From NCBI GenBank assembly GCA_009760855.2, contig WPIO01000151.1:462501-526500 (forward strand): 64,000 bases of DNA, given 5' to 3'. Numbering within the stretch: position 1 is the stretch's first letter; every line of letters begins with the position of its first letter. Source of the DNA: Cristatella mucedo (lineage: Eukaryota > Bryozoa > Phylactolaemata > Cristatellidae). Below the pieces are notes generated by a model. The model did no database searches. It was not told the DNA's origin and worked only from the letters and a program-made list of their open reading frames with translations. Below are positions 47,098 to 59,505 of the stretch, piece by piece. A program made the position numbers and the translations under genes.

Positions 47098-47569
47098 GTA
47101 AGTTCTAGGCTAGATCGCATGCTCGAAAAGAAGATAAAGCAGCAGATCCCTGTTGGCAGCTCAGTGCTGACGGCCTGATTCTGTTCAGTAGTTCAGAATC
47201 ACTCAGGCCTCGTTCCTGCTACGCGAGCTATGACCTTCCATACATATATGTATTCAATCTCAGCTAACTTCTTCAAGAACTATCTCTCACTCGCAATTAA
47301 AGATTTAGTCTTATAATTTCTCATTAATTTCTATTAGATATCCAATTATGGCCACAGTAATCCCACGTACCAGCAGTCCTTCAGGGACTCAACTTTCACA
47401 TATATTATTCTGAAGGTGCATTCATATTGAGTGTCGAATATACTACCGTCTACACACCATTTTTAGGACTTTTCCAGGAATTGCTAGTCAAAAAATCTAC
47501 GTAGGGCCTAGTACCCACGGAATAATGAGGACACTAAAGGAATAAAAAACAGGTGAAATGAAATGTTAG

Positions 47570-47640
47570 CTAATTAAACAGCCTCGTTTACTTAGCGGTA
47601 AACCTGACTTGTCGGCTTTCACACCTACTTGCAGAGAGAA
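47570..47640 (-). mobile_element. SINE-1 fragment, diverged
   Basis: agctaattaaacagcctcgt and the following ttagcggtaaacctgactt resemble the SINE-1 3' end read in reverse. Confidence 0.45.
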
Positions 47641-47944
47641 CTAGAGGACTTCCTGAAGCATGACTAGCATGATCTGCGTTGTGCTTTTCGTTGTGCGTTT
47701 CGATCTGGATTTTCTGCTGCATGACTCACACCCACGATCTGTGTTCTGAAGTGCCGGCAGATTACCGCTGTTCTAAGGCCAGTTCTAAAACGAATACTAG
47801 ATGGACTAGGCCATGACGGACTGTTTCCTTCTCATTTTTACTTATTTCTTTTAAAATGTTTTAAGAGCATCCTCTTAATTTTGCTTTCCAAATGTGATTA
47901 CTGTGAATTGGGGTCTTAGGCGTAGTATTTTTTAGTAATTGCGT

Positions 47945-48075
47945 ATTACCGAAAGCCACTTAGGCTGTGGGCTGTGTGGCTGTGCCACTTGGGCTATACA
48001 AAGCTCTCCTGCGTAACACCCACATGGTCTTTATGACTTTGTGGAGATACTGACGGAGATACATTACATTTCTAA
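47945..48075 (+). mobile_element. LINE-B 3' end, plus orientation
   Basis: ctgcgtaacacccacatggt, then ctttatgactttgtggagat, ending cggagatacattacatt. This is the only LINE-B copy in the sense direction and shows the terminal tail directly. Confidence 0.8.
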
Positions 48076-48574
48076 GTCCTGCTAAGATTGGTTGACAGTT
48101 ACTCACGGCACTTGGAACTAGTAACTGCTGCGGCTGCAACCGAGTAGCTTCTAATTGTGCTTGCCTCACACTTCAGCTTATTTCGTCTGAATGTATCCCT
48201 TTATAAATTCCGTTTCCAATTAAGCTAGTTTAATACGATTTTAGATGGCTGGGTAGGTTTCTGGAATGGTCATTTGAATTATCCGCTTGCGGAACGTCCT
48301 AAAGCAGCTTTGTGGCTGCATTACACTCGGACTGCTGACAATAAAAGTTGCGACATAAGTGATTTCGTCAGACTCGCTATCGCCCTCTCTCTCTTCCTTG
48401 TCTCTCTTTCTGTCTCTCTCTCTCTCTCTCTCTCTTTCTCTTTCTTAGCTCTTGCTTATCGATTGACGTTCTAGACCCAAATAAAGTTCGACGTAGCGGT
48501 CATGCTAAAATCTGAACGGTCAGCCATACCATTTGCTCACGATTAAAGCCAGAGCTTGGTTTGCTGTTTTTCAG

Positions 48575-48700
48575 ATATCCGTTGCCGATATAGTTATGAG
48601 TCCAATCCAAGGCCTGCAGAAACTCGCATTTCTCAAAGCCCTGCGGACGTTTAGAGCTCTCCGTCCTCTTCGTGCTGTCTCTCGATTGGAAGGTATGAAG
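48575..48700 (+). CDS. Nav exon: domain III S3 end and S4 voltage sensor
   Basis: The exon has 42 codons, phase 0 at both ends (ttttcag|ATA ... AAG|gtaagc). It encodes the end of S3 (ISVADIVM), a short S3–S4 loop (SPIQGLQKL) and the S4 sensor AFLKALRTFRALRPLRAVSR, with positive residues every third position (K, R, R, R, R, R). LEGMK follows, and VVVNSLL in the next exon continues the S4–S5 linker. The core RTFRALRPLRA is near-identical to other Nav DIII S4 segments. In arthropod para, an exon in this region is one of a mutually exclusive pair; I saw no second copy here. Confidence 0.96.
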
Positions 48701-49219
48701 GTAAGCTCATTAGGACACGCGACTCGAAGCTCGCATGCTTGCAGGAAAGCCGCGCGGTCTTTCCGCCTAAATGTTTGAAAGCGAATTCGTGGCCTAGAAA
48801 AACATTGTGAGTCAAATCCGAAACCGTCACCATCACACCGCCTCGAAGAAAAGCACACGTAGCACCAACAAAATGGTTGTTTGTCGTTTGGCGTTTTATA
48901 ATGAGACAGAGAAATACGGTTTAAGATAAGGCACGATACGTGGGTTCTATGCTTCATCACTATTACACGAGATTATGTAGCTTCTAACGTCATCATACAT
49001 CTCAGGAGCAGCTTCCATATTGACTTTCCACTGACTTCACAGACTGTCGTAGCACTATTACTACACGTTCCGCTAACAAGCCCAACGTGTTCACTATACA
49101 TAAGCCAACTTTTGATCAAAACAGTTATCCAGTTTTACTTATATGTTTATTTATCTGTATTCATGCTAGACAGTAAATTTCATAATTTAGATTGAATATC
49201 AGTTTCAAATTTTTAATAA

Positions 49220-49480
49220 CAAGATTTAGGCATCCATATTACCGGTTGATTAAAGAAATAAATCTTATTCTAGACGCCTCGCGCTAGCTGAAAAAGATTA
49301 TCAACTAATTATATTAATTAAAACTAAATATAGTTATAATTAATTATAACAGCATGCACAACTAAAGCATGCATAAGCAAATTGAGGACAAAGCACACCG
49401 ATACAGCATAGGCCTTGAGCATCGGGTGTAATTTTAGCATCACTTTAGTAAGAGGTACAGCTAAGCAGTTAGAGTTATAT
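49220..49480 (-). mobile_element. Diverged LINE-A 3' end
   Basis: aaataaatcttattctagac resembles the reversed stem-loop; agcatgcacaactaaagcat and gcataagcaaattgaggaca match the reversed UTR. Confidence 0.55.
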
Positions 49481-50194
49481 AAGTGCGAGTGATGTGACGG
49501 CAGTTCCGAGGCATTACTTTGATCGATCGATAGATTGATTTAATAGATTTTATCAGATCACATCGATCATCCGAGCCGGAGCAAGTGCTAGAAAGTTCCA
49601 GAGTATCAGCCAATGAGCCTAGAATCAATGAGCAGCTTGAGGGCTGGGAACTTTGCAGCCAATCTTAGTATCTTCCTAACCGCTTCTAGGTCGTCTCCAT
49701 CTCAGGCGATCTCCGCCGGGTGCACTCGTATATCTTTTGTAAAATCTTTGTAAGCAAGCAAGACGGTTAAACGCTTCGCCCTTCTTCTCCAGTTCTATGC
49801 TTCTATTTACCTTCGAGCCCTCTCATGCTGACCTTAGGCCTTTCTATTTACACTCTCACGTTGGCCTCTCGCGAACCTCACATCGCAGTCTAAGAAGACT
49901 GCTCCTTATAAAGCTGATGGTGACAACAATAATTCTCATAGCGCTCGATGAGAGCCACAGCTCTCTCTTTGCGTGTCTCGGTGGTCTCGGTGATTAGCTT
50001 CTCTCGTGCAGGTAGAAAAAGTATATTACTCGTCAAAAATACTGGTGTGGGCTTATTACGGTCTTTTCAGGAGCTTTGAATTAGGCTCAGTCTCTTTTGA
50101 ATCTCTCGACGGCGTTTGGCATTTTAAGATCTCACATTTACCTTTACCTCTTATCTTTTCATCTGGGCATCACCAGAATAGCACTGTCTTAATT

Positions 50195-51550
50195 TAATGT
50201 AGCATATCTCCGTCTGTAACTCCACAAAGTCATAAAGATTATGTGGGTATTACGAAGGAGAGTTTTATATAGCAAACTCACACGTAAGCGGCTTTCGGTA
50301 CGCATTCGGTAGCCAACAGACTTCGTCTCACGCAGCAAAGAGAAAGTGGGAAGCATAGAAGAGTCAGGAGAGCAGTTGAGGTAGTGAGTAGCATAGAAGT
50401 AGCAGCTCAGGACCGCTGAAAAGGATGTGCCATAGTCGGCAGCAGTAGAGTAGTTGTCTTTTTGTAAGAATCGTGGGTGCGAGTTCCGCAGTCTAGGACC
50501 TGCAGGGCTAATGCTTCTGTCGTTAACGGTCTTTAAGCGGAGGAGTGGAACAGCTCATTTATTGTCCATACAGGACCTGAGGGCGCGAACAGGCTGAAAC
50601 TGGTGCAGCAGTTCAGCTAGGTATGGAGGAGCCAAGCCGCGACGGGCCTTATGGGTCAGCGTAATAACTTTTCTCTGTTTCCGTTGATCAACCAGCAGCC
50701 ATCCTAGCTCTTTTAGCAAAGGAGACACGTGGTCAAACCTCTGGGAACTTGTAAACTAGCCTTGCAGCCACGTTCACAGCCAGCTGCAGTGGCCTAGTTG
50801 CTTTCTTTGGTAGCCCAGCCAAAATGGAATTACAATAATCAAGGCGAGACAGAACTAAGGAGCCAGTTAAGATTTTGCATGCCATTGTGGAAGACAGCTC
50901 CTAATCTTATATAGGGATCGGACGTGATGGCTATCTGTAGAAGCAGTCTTCTAAATGAAGCTTTTCAAATTTAGGCAGCTCTCGAAAACGACACCTAAAT
51001 TTTGAACACGTGGGGATGGCTGCACAACAGCATCAAGTATTAGAAGAGCAAACCCTTTTAATCCAGCCACACGCTTAAGGCGTCCTATGAGCAGCAGGTT
51101 AGTTGTATCGTCATTTAGTTCCACGAAATTTTCCGACATCCAGGATCAAATTTCGGCAAGGCAAGCATACGGTTTATCGGTTGATGCAGCATATTTCGAC
51201 GGTTTGAGAATCATCAGCATAGCAGTGATATCCTATTCCATGTGCCAAATTCACTTTTCCCGGAGGTTGAGTATAAGTGGAGAACAGCAAGGGACCGTGG
51301 ACGGGCCCTTGAGAGACTCCACAGGTGACCCTCTCGTGGCTGAGGCCTAACCCTCACACGACACGGGTTTAACACGATGAGACAAGTACGTTTTAAACCA
51401 CGCCAGCGCCTCCCCTGCCAGACCGATCTTCGTGCTCAACCGTTCAAGTCGGACACGCGATCTGTCGTGGAGGTGTCGTGGTGTATGTGTAATCACAGTA
51501 TAATATCTCAGAGCATAGACTGTGCACGAGTGGCTACCGGTCATCCATTG
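50195..51550 (-). mobile_element. LINE-B, longest copy
   Basis: From the 3' end at tagcatatctccgtctgtaa through the UTR to RT pieces: LKRVAGLKGFALLILDAVVQ and VQNLGVVFESCLNLKSFI (50951-51139), then VRLERLSTKIGLAGEALAWF and KTYLSHRVKPVSCEG (51347-51544), which correspond to the RT region after the catalytic block A. Frameshifts separate the parts. Confidence 0.82.
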
Positions 51551-52080
51551 AGCTTTTGTAAATATGGGGTGCCTCTGAGATTAGTTTGAGATATTTTTTC
51601 GCAGATTATAATCTCTCTTATGTCCGTTGATATAACATTGATTGTTATGCCGGCGATACGCAGTTGTGCCTGGGCTTTTACCTTCCTCACACTGATTATC
51701 GTCAGATTCTCAATTGTGTTGCTTATATAAGCATTTGAATAACCGTAAACCTGCTCACCAAACTAGAGATTATGTGTTAAATTAGCATCTCTCTGAAACT
51801 GGAAAGCCTCAACCCCAAAACTGGCTCAGTCAGCATCTTTGTTAAACCATCGGTGGAAAATCTTGGTGTCCTTTCAAAATTCAACTTTTCGGAGATGACC
51901 ATATCAGCTCCGTAGTAAAGCTCACCTGCTTCAAGTCTTCTAAAGCTGCTTGTACGCCGGCCAACGTTCGAATTCGAGACACTAATAAACTTGTCTCGCG
52001 TGCAAACTGGCATTGAGCCAGCCATGTCAACACTGTGTAACCGTATAAGTCGAGAATGGCCTCGTTGTCGTTCTCTGGCT
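51550..52080 (+). mobile_element. LINE RT fragment in opposite orientation
   Basis: Plus-strand frames give FCKYGVPLRLV (cf. YGVPQGSVLG), then decayed ADDTQL-like sequence (gccggcgatacgcagttgtg) and SLKLESLNPKTGSVSIFVKP and SVENLGVLSKFNFSE. The fragment starts where the minus-strand LINE-B ends. Confidence 0.65.
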
Positions 52081-52199
52081 GATACATGCACTCTCATTCG
52101 GTACCAAGAGAGATCTCATAAGTGTGAGGATCGTAAAGTTTCTTGTTTGGTGGCAAATGGAAATGGAGCAGCAGCTGTCCTTGAACTCGGATGATCTGC

Positions 52200-52385
52200 T
52201 GCAGCATAATAATAATAATAATAATATTGCACTTGATAAAGCGCCCTCAGAGAACTTAATCTCTTTCTAGGCGCTTTAAATTTGCTGCAAAGTGATACGC
52301 AATAGAATAGTAAGTAAAATCATGCTTGAAAAACAAACAAAATGAATAACATGGTTAGGGGTTACATGCACTGGGAGCATACATT
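52200..52385 (-). mobile_element. LINE-A 3' UTR fragment
   Basis: ATT-repeat tail (52207-52224), reversed stem-loop (gcgccctcagagaacttaat) and UTR up to ggttaggggttacatgcact. Confidence 0.87.
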
Positions 52386-53572
52386 CATCTGTGTATCAGC
52401 CATAAAAAATGTAGCCATAATTCTAAAATAGGTAGCTTTCTTCACCAATAAATTTCTGCAATCTCTTCTGAACTCTTGCAGTCCCACAGACTAGTCAACC
52501 CGTGCAACGTGTCTACGAAGGCTGCATCCATGATGCTTTTTGGATTCGTTTCTAATTAGTGTTTTGCTTCAGAAGTCGCTGATCTAACGCCAAGAAGTAG
52601 ACCGCCCGGCTTAATCCATCGAGTCCGGCTCATGAGACTCATATCATTTTCGTTAGCCACAGTTCCCACGTCTTGCGAATGAATACTGATGACGTAGATT
52701 TAAGTTATCGGTCGTCTCAAATCTAAACTTTTGACAGTATGCATGCAGCTTAGTATATTTTTTTTAATTTTGGTGTATTCTTAGATAAGATTACCACAGA
52801 AAAGATAGCATATGCATTCGGGACGTTCGTGCATGGTTACCTTATCTCCGTACAGGTCTATCTGCCTTCTCAGTAATGAGATTACAACGGAGCAAAACTC
52901 TATGACTAGCCTTCGCTGTCGTTGGTGCAACACCTGCCACAGTCGCGGGCATCGCCAAGATTTCCTATTTGGCCAAACTTTAACATAGATGAGCGTTGAA
53001 CTAGATCAGGGGTTTCACTTCAAAAACCTTTGTGTTTTCTTTAACTCCTCGATAAGCTTTTTATTTTTTTACTTTTCTTGAGAGTCTGAAGCTCGTGAAG
53101 AATGATCCCCTCCTAGAAGCTTTGTCCAACTACCAGAACAAAATGTTCATTCTTTCTGAAGAATCAGAAGCTGTGCACCTTTGCAGACCTCTCTCTAGCT
53201 GTCTAATTAGACCAATCTCTTTAGCAACTCAAACTCTAATATTTGTTCAAGTAACACTGCCTCCAGAAGCCGACCCTGAATAAAAATTAAAGGTGTACAT
53301 TATCAGTGATGTAGCTGTGATGTTGGCCTGGCCATAAATCAGCGCTTTTTGTTGCACAAGATCAAGGATCCATATGCACCTTGCAGTACAAGGTCGAGAC
53401 GTTATCTTTTTTCTAAATTCCCTCGGGAATTTTACTTAACCCCTATGAGTAAATCAATAATTTAACACGTATTGCTACTACTGTAGCAGTTAATTTTAAT
53501 GCCAGCTACAGGGGCGGAGTTCGGAGCTTTATTCCTAAGATACTTACATTATGATACTTATATTAAGATACT

Positions 53573-53611
<39 letters not shown>

Positions 53612-55223
53612 GATATTTCTACAATACTTGTCTTGCGGAAGCCTCTTTTAACACAGCAAAATAAAGGCGAGATCAAAAAACCCAATGTCGAGAGCTTAAA
53701 GCTCCGCCTCAAACTCGCACTTGGCAGGCCCCTTTAAATCCACCAAAAATAATGAGCTCGTCAGTAGCTCCCTATTTTATTCATGGCAATAGCAGTGGCC
53801 CCTCTAGAAGTCGACAGTGCACTGAATGATTGCGGCTGGCTAGGGCACCTGCGTGCGCCGCCAGCCCGTCTAGCTCCATCTGAAAAAAAGTGGTCATCCT
53901 TCAGGAGAAACAACCTGAACCACGAGCCAATGGTGTGCCGTCTACTGAGGCTTTCTGTGAGAAATGCTAAAGGCTCAATAAATGTTGCTCATTTAGCCCC
54001 ACTACGATCTCGCACTAGTCGACTCGGCAACTAGAGGCTTAATTCTAAGTCTCAGCAAAACATGCATCTCTTTCCTTCAGCTTTACCGCATCTCAGTGGA
54101 TCTCTTCTTTTTTGTTCCTACTCACTTTGCTTGCGTACCTACCGGTGATTCGGTGCACTTTAATGACCCGAGGCACCACCATCAAGCGACCCCGATTGAG
54201 AGCCTTCTCGTGCACTTTTGCCTGCTAGTCATTGCATTGTACTTGCTTGCTTTTCCATGCTTGTCTTAGCATTATACCTTGCATATCACTAACCCTTTGT
54301 TATTTCAGCTATTGCAACGAGTTGCACAGTGCAGGGAATCAGAGTTGCTTCTCTTAGGGTGCTACACAATCGACCGATTATTATCCTCATTGTTAGCACC
54401 ACAACGGCTAACATCCTAGGGCGAATAGTTGTAGTTACTACGATGTGGTCGTCGGGGCATGGGAGTTTTTTCAGAGCCTATTAGAAAACGTATTTCTAAT
54501 TTCCTAATCCCCATAACTGTTGTATTCTATTTGGAGCCTTTGGCCCTTATCCGAAGAGACCGACTTGCAATTGTGTGGCACCCGCCGAACGCGAGCCACA
54601 CGAATTGTCACCGAGCTACTGTGTCAGCCTGCCGGCCTGCAACGGAGGCGGACCGGATGCCTCGCGAGCATGCTCACATCGAAGGTGCGCCACTCGACTG
54701 AACTCATCAGCCCACGCTCTCGTTAAGAATAATTTGGCGGCTTAAAAGAACCTCTCCTCTCGAAGCGGATCTGCTGATTCATTCAGTCGGTGCGCCGAAG
54801 GAGGAGTGGCTGCTCTGTGGCTGCTCTGCAGCTCCGCGCGCCCAGTACCTCGTAGCTACGACCCCCCCCTCTCCCATTCATTTGGGACAGTCTTAATCTC
54901 CTCTCTGGAGGAGCATCTTTCACTAGCTCCTTTTAAACGTCACCTAAAAAGATGTCGGTACCTTCCCGTTAGAGAACCGGAAGCTTCGCCCGGAGACTTT
55001 CTGCCCCGACACGTGGTCGTGCAGCCTCATCTAAATCATCTAAAACGATGTGCAGCCTGTCTGCTGCGTTGGAACACGGCAAAGCGGGAGAGCCGACGGG
55101 CTCACTGCCAGCATCAGCTTTGACAAGGTCTGAAACGCCGCACTCAAGTAGGAAGTCCAGAAGCTTCGATCGTCTCCTACCGTTTGCAAATAAAAGTGTG
55201 AGACAATTCGGATAGCCTAAAGT

Positions 55224-55257
55224 GGCCTCGTCGAGCGGTGCACCGCTCGACGAGGCC
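55224..55257. repeat. Perfect 34-bp palindrome
   Basis: The right half is caccgctcgacgaggcc and the left half is its exact reverse complement, with no loop. It sits inside the GC-rich block. Confidence 0.9.
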
Positions 55258-55973
55258 TGACAGGGTTCGTCTAAAAGAAAATTACCTCATATTTAGCGTC
55301 TTTATGAGAAAATGTGGTGATCTCCTGTGGGAGCTTCCACACTGTACTCACTCGCGGAGAAAGCTCGCCGAAGCGAGAAGTGAGTGTGACAGAACCTAAA
55401 GTGAACGGCATAAAAATCTGCATAAAAATCCTCAAATCCTCTCCCGGACAGGCGACACGCATTCGCAGTCGCATTATAGTCTGACAGCAGAATTCCGACG
55501 GGTGAGCGGAGAATTCGTTCGAGTGAATGAATGGGCTACACCTCTGCCGAATTCAGCCGGAGTCCTCGGGCAACTGGTGAAGCTAAGAGCTTGCCGGTCC
55601 TCGCTGCTTAGCCGTCTACTGAGGCGATAAGCGAAAGTTTAATTTCCCACGATTTTTCCTATCATGAGTATTCCGGAAGACTGTCTCCGGAAGTCGGCCT
55701 CTCTTTCTTGTGAGCCGGCTCGAGACGGGAGCGGGGGGGGGCGGGACGCCAGCCGACGGCGGGTAGCTGCAAAGATGTACTCAACGAAAGCCCGAAGGAG
55801 ACACACCCTAAGGAAGAACTGCAGAGAGTGCTAGCATCCTTTTAGGCCCGACAGCATCTTTGCCGGATGCCTGGGCGATAACATGACCCGAGAAGACACG
55901 CCCACTCCGCTAGACCCAGTGTTTCCTGCAATCCCTTCCGCGGCAGCTCCGAGTGGGCCACCCGAGAGGGGCT

Positions 55974-56004
55974 GCCCCTTCGTGGTGGGCCACCACGAAG
56001 GGGC
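55974..56004. repeat. 14-bp hairpin with GGC loop
   Basis: 55974-55987 (gccccttcgtggtg) pairs exactly with 55991-56004 (caccacgaaggggc). Same GC-rich block as the palindrome at 55224. Confidence 0.9.
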
Positions 56005-56554
56005 TTTCAGGGCTGAGCCTCGAGGAGCCATTCTCGGCGACAATGGAAGGATCGTACGGCACGGCTATCTTTCCCGCTTCGTAGACCCAGCCTTCGGGGG
56101 GGGGGTGGGTGGGGTAGACTTCAGCCCTCCTTAGCTCCTCCCCACCTACGCCCTGGGGCATTATGTGTTATTGTTAAAGCTGGCCGCCGAAGGTGACCTG
56201 CCAGAGACGAGCCCAAAAAGTACGGTCGCTCCTCCATGGCAGGCGGTTGGTTATTTCGGACTGAATCCCATCCCATCAGAATCCAATGGGAGCGGAACGA
56301 CTGAAGCTAGGACAGTCTGGCTACCCCCGTCCCGCCCCGCCCCCCAAGCCACAACCCTGCCACAGCCCGGCGTTACCCAGCTTCTTCCAGAGGCGCCGGG
56401 CTTTAGCCTCCAATCTTACGCGATGCCTTTGGCCAGATCGCACCATGCAACTAGTGCTTGCACCGGCTCCGTCGGTCTCTTGTTCCGGCTTGACTGTTAT
56501 AAATACTCGATGTTCATGTTCGCTCAGCGTTTAAAAAGTCAAATTTAAAGGATA

Positions 56555-56690
56555 TCTGATCAGCTGCCTCATTTATCTAGCGGCATGTGAGCCTGAACGG
56601 CTCTCACCGACATTTGTAGCCGGCAATAAAAGATCGCGCACTGCCGGACTCAAACCCTCGACCTGCGTTATAAACAGTGAACAATTTTTG
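56555..56690 (-). mobile_element. SINE-1, diverged
   Basis: gatcagctgcctcatttatc, ctgaacggctctcaccgaca and ggactcaaaccctcgacct match the SINE-1 tail, body and B-box in reverse. The head is poor. Confidence 0.65.
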
Positions 56691-56759
56691 CGTTCACCCA
56701 GGGTATTAATTAATTACTATTATCTATATTATTTGGAGCCAGAGCCGGTCAAAGAGAAG

Positions 56760-57085
56760 TGATGAGATGCACCTCACCTGACTTGACCACATTTAAAAAG
56801 AACTTAAAAACACACCTATTTAGGACAGCATTTAGTGGGTCCCTGTGATTCGTCCTTCATGTGCTTATGCGTGCTGACACTGTGCATGCTGCCACTAACC
56901 ACATTTGCATGCTGACCCTGTGCATGTCACCCCTAACCATGTTATTCGTGTTGTTTGTTTATCAAACATGATATTACACACCACTTCATTGCATAGCCCT
57001 TTGCAGCAAATGTAAAGCGCCAAGAAAAAGATTGAGTTCTCTGAGGGCGCTTTATCAAGTGCATTATTATTATTATTATGTAGAA
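56760..57085 (+). mobile_element. LINE-A 3' end, recent-looking
   Basis: It starts in the last codons of the reading frame (cacctgacttgaccacattt ... taggacagcatttagtgggt) and keeps a complete 3' UTR. The 38-bp tandem duplication is at 56872 and 56910. The stem-loop and an ATT tail (57064-57079) follow. Confidence 0.9.
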
Positions 57086-58014
57086 GCTACGATGTACTAG
57101 GCCGGAAAACCCAGCTGCCATCTGGCTTCATCTTGACTGCCATATTGCACAAACACGATCACATGCAACGCGAGTTACAGAGGTCAAGGTGGTAAATATT
57201 TTCAGATATCATCTCATGCTATATTAGAAGTCATTGCGCAAGCATTCGAGAAATGCACTCGTTATGGGCTGGAGATGTGGATCGTCTCTTTGGTACACTA
57301 GTTTTAATGGATAGCACGGTAATCGCCTCAGGTCAAGGATGCACACTGTCCTCAATCGGCTTTCTATATTAGCCTTTCTATAGCTGAATGACACTAGCGT
57401 AATCCAACGGCACTCACTAGCGAAGATTTTAGGGATTTTACGAGAATGGGATCGTGTTTACATCGTTTAGGCAAAGTAAAGTGGCTGACATCCAGGACTA
57501 CCAGCAGGCACTTAGTCTATCAATCTCCGTTGTTGATTTTGATGTCTTGCATACAAATAACGTCTTGCGTCTTCGGGATTCGAGTGCCTAGCTGCTGCCT
57601 AAAAATTTATCTCGAAGATCTTTACTGGAGAGAGATCAGAAACGGATCGAGAACCCATTGCTATGCTGACAGTCTGCAGTGTGACACTGGACCGCCACAG
57701 AACATCGACAGGACAAGATTAGACAAGAGCGATTCGATTCGTGCAAGAGTCTTTTCAGGTAGAAGTATCGTCGTTCTCGATTTTAAAAGAAGATGTTATT
57801 TTGTATTTGTGAGTCACATGGTGCTAAGCGACAATGTCTTCAAAATGCCTGAACAAAACATGAGGAAGTGAGACTGGGCAATAAATTTCGAGGATCTTAG
57901 AACCTAAACCCAATTGTATTTAAAGTATCGGTCAAACTATTTCGCATTCGAATGGCTTGGAAATGGTCATTTTATTAAGTGGTGAAGTCCTAACAAATTA
58001 TTAGCTCGTATATA

Positions 58015-58170
58015 CAGGCTCATTTGCATCGCAGTAGAAGAGCCTTAATGTTAATCACCGCCGCCGGCGGTTGGCATTACAGGATCGCTCACTGCAGGAT
58101 TCAAACCCACGACCTCAGTTGTGGAGAGCGAGCACCTTTCCACTACGGCAATCACGACCAACCGTACGGC
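58015..58170 (-). mobile_element. SINE-1, diverged
   Basis: gcagtagaagagccttaatg, ggatcgctcactgcaggatt and caaacccacgacctcagttg match the SINE-1 body and B-box in reverse. Confidence 0.68.
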
Positions 58171-58746
58171 TGTAGCCGAGCTAAGCACGCAAAGAGCAGT
58201 GAGTGCCAAAGAGGGCTTGCTATTGAGACTACCGGCCAGACGCTCGTTTCACTTGCCTGAATTACTTAATTGCCTTAATACATCTGAAGAAGCTTTGAAC
58301 TACATCTTAGTAGGAGCGGTTGGTTTGGTCAAAGCCTTATCCATTGACAACTAGTCGGACAGCTTTGAAGTATTATTGCACTGTACCAAAAAAGATAGCG
58401 GACGAAAATCCTAAAACGTGTGTTCATTTCGCCGATTCTTCGATGCACGGTTTTTTCAGTGCAGATAAATGTCTCACTGATTGTACCGAACTCTTAGTGA
58501 AGCTGCCAGACACGCAAGCAGCCTAAGAAGACCGCGATAAACGGGCGAAGACAAGATAAAAGCTACTTACTTTGCTGAACTCCTCATTAGCGGCCTCATA
58601 CCTATGTATATGTACTGAGAACCCGACGGCCCTTTCAGAAAATAGTGGACTTGGGGCAACCTATGAACCACAGCATGAGACTCAGTCCGCGACTAACCAT
58701 ATCGTGACCCACTTGTCACTGACTCGCACCGTTATATTTTCAAACG

Positions 58747-58750
58747 CTCC

Positions 58751-58825
<75 letters not shown>
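58747..58825. repeat. (CT)n microsatellite
   Basis: A ct run of about 78 bp with one ctat interruption, ending in cactcactcactc. Confidence 0.95.
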
Positions 58826-58829
<4 letters not shown>

Positions 58830-59224
58830 ACTCACTCTCGTTTCATCTTTACTTCTGCACACTTGCTCTCACTTTATTCCTTCATCTCACGTACAAGACC
58901 CTGACAGCAATCCAGGATATGAGCTTTTAAGCCGCGTAGCTGGAGGTACGAGGCATTAATGCCATGACCGGAAGAGGCGACCAACCGTACCTCCGGCAGA
59001 AGCATTACTTCCGTCTCGAAGCCCGATTAATCTTTTTCAGTATTGCGACTAAGTCGTGGCCCACGCACACGGGAACGAAAAAATCAGGCGAATCTGGAAA
59101 ACTGGCTCATACGCCTCGAGAGTAGCAGAGTTCAGCGTATCGCAGATGCTTCGCGAAACACTATATTGCAATTTCTGGATATGAATTATTTAGGCACTTC
59201 CTCGTAGATGGCGGTTCTGGTGGC

Positions 59225-59405
59225 ATATGCCGCGATGGCTTGGCCATGTTGTTAATGTGCCCTCACAGACCAAGGTCAAGGAGAGTGTATTTGTGGATCA
59301 AAATCGTGGGCTCGAGCCCCGTAGCATTTGTGAAGAGCCTGAGTATACGTTAAGTTCTCTTATGGCGCTATACAAATTAATTGTATTTTTATACTTATAC
59401 TTTTA
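59225..59405 (+). mobile_element. SINE-2 copy near the DIII pore exon
   Basis: Head ggcttggccatgttgttaat, B-box gggctcgagccccg, then agcatttgtgaagagcctga and gttaagttctcttatggcgc, ending in tattttta repeats. It ends about 100 bp before the acceptor at 59505. Confidence 0.75.
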
Positions 59406-59505
59406 CTCTCTTTTTGACCTACCGCCCACCCACGCGACGTGAATTAGCTGGAGACCCTCTTATTTCACGCTATCGACAATCAACCAATTGTGTGCTTCGT
59501 TGTAG

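Larger units (their letters stand above)
47098..48574 (+). other. Intron 13 (about 1.5 kb)
   Basis: It contains a SINE-1 fragment (47570-47640), a LINE-B 3' fragment (47945-48075) and a short CT run (48390-48440). Nothing else is recognised. Confidence 0.72.
53780..56540. other. GC-rich block of unknown origin with two perfect hairpins
   Basis: This roughly 2.8-kb stretch is visibly richer in G+C than its surroundings, most clearly from about 54540. It has runs of G or C (55731-55740, 56094-56105) and dense CpG. Open frames occur in several phases (54806-55123, 55883-56134, 56165-56548) but none shows a known domain. A piece near 54890-54960 (LEEHLSLAPFKRHLKRCRY) faintly resembles the end of a LINE protein. 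It may be a mobile or foreign insertion. Confidence 0.5.
48701..59505 (+). other. Intron 14 (about 10.8 kb), the longest
   Basis: Contents: diverged LINE-A (49220-49480), LINE-B (50195-51550) facing a plus-strand RT fragment (51550-52080), LINE-A tail (52200-52385), short AT run (53577-53609), GC-rich block (53780-56540) with two hairpins, SINE-1 (56555-56690), LINE-A tail (56760-57085), SINE-1 (58015-58170), CT array (58747-58825) and SINE-2 (59225-59405). Bases 52390-53570 and 57090-58010 show nothing certain. Confidence 0.8.

Noticed and set aside
53095-53283. 62-codon frame KNDPLLEALSNYQNK... as a possible exon
   Set aside because: It lies between DIII S4 and DIII S5, where Nav S4–S5 continues without insertion, and exons 48575 and 59506 already join perfectly.
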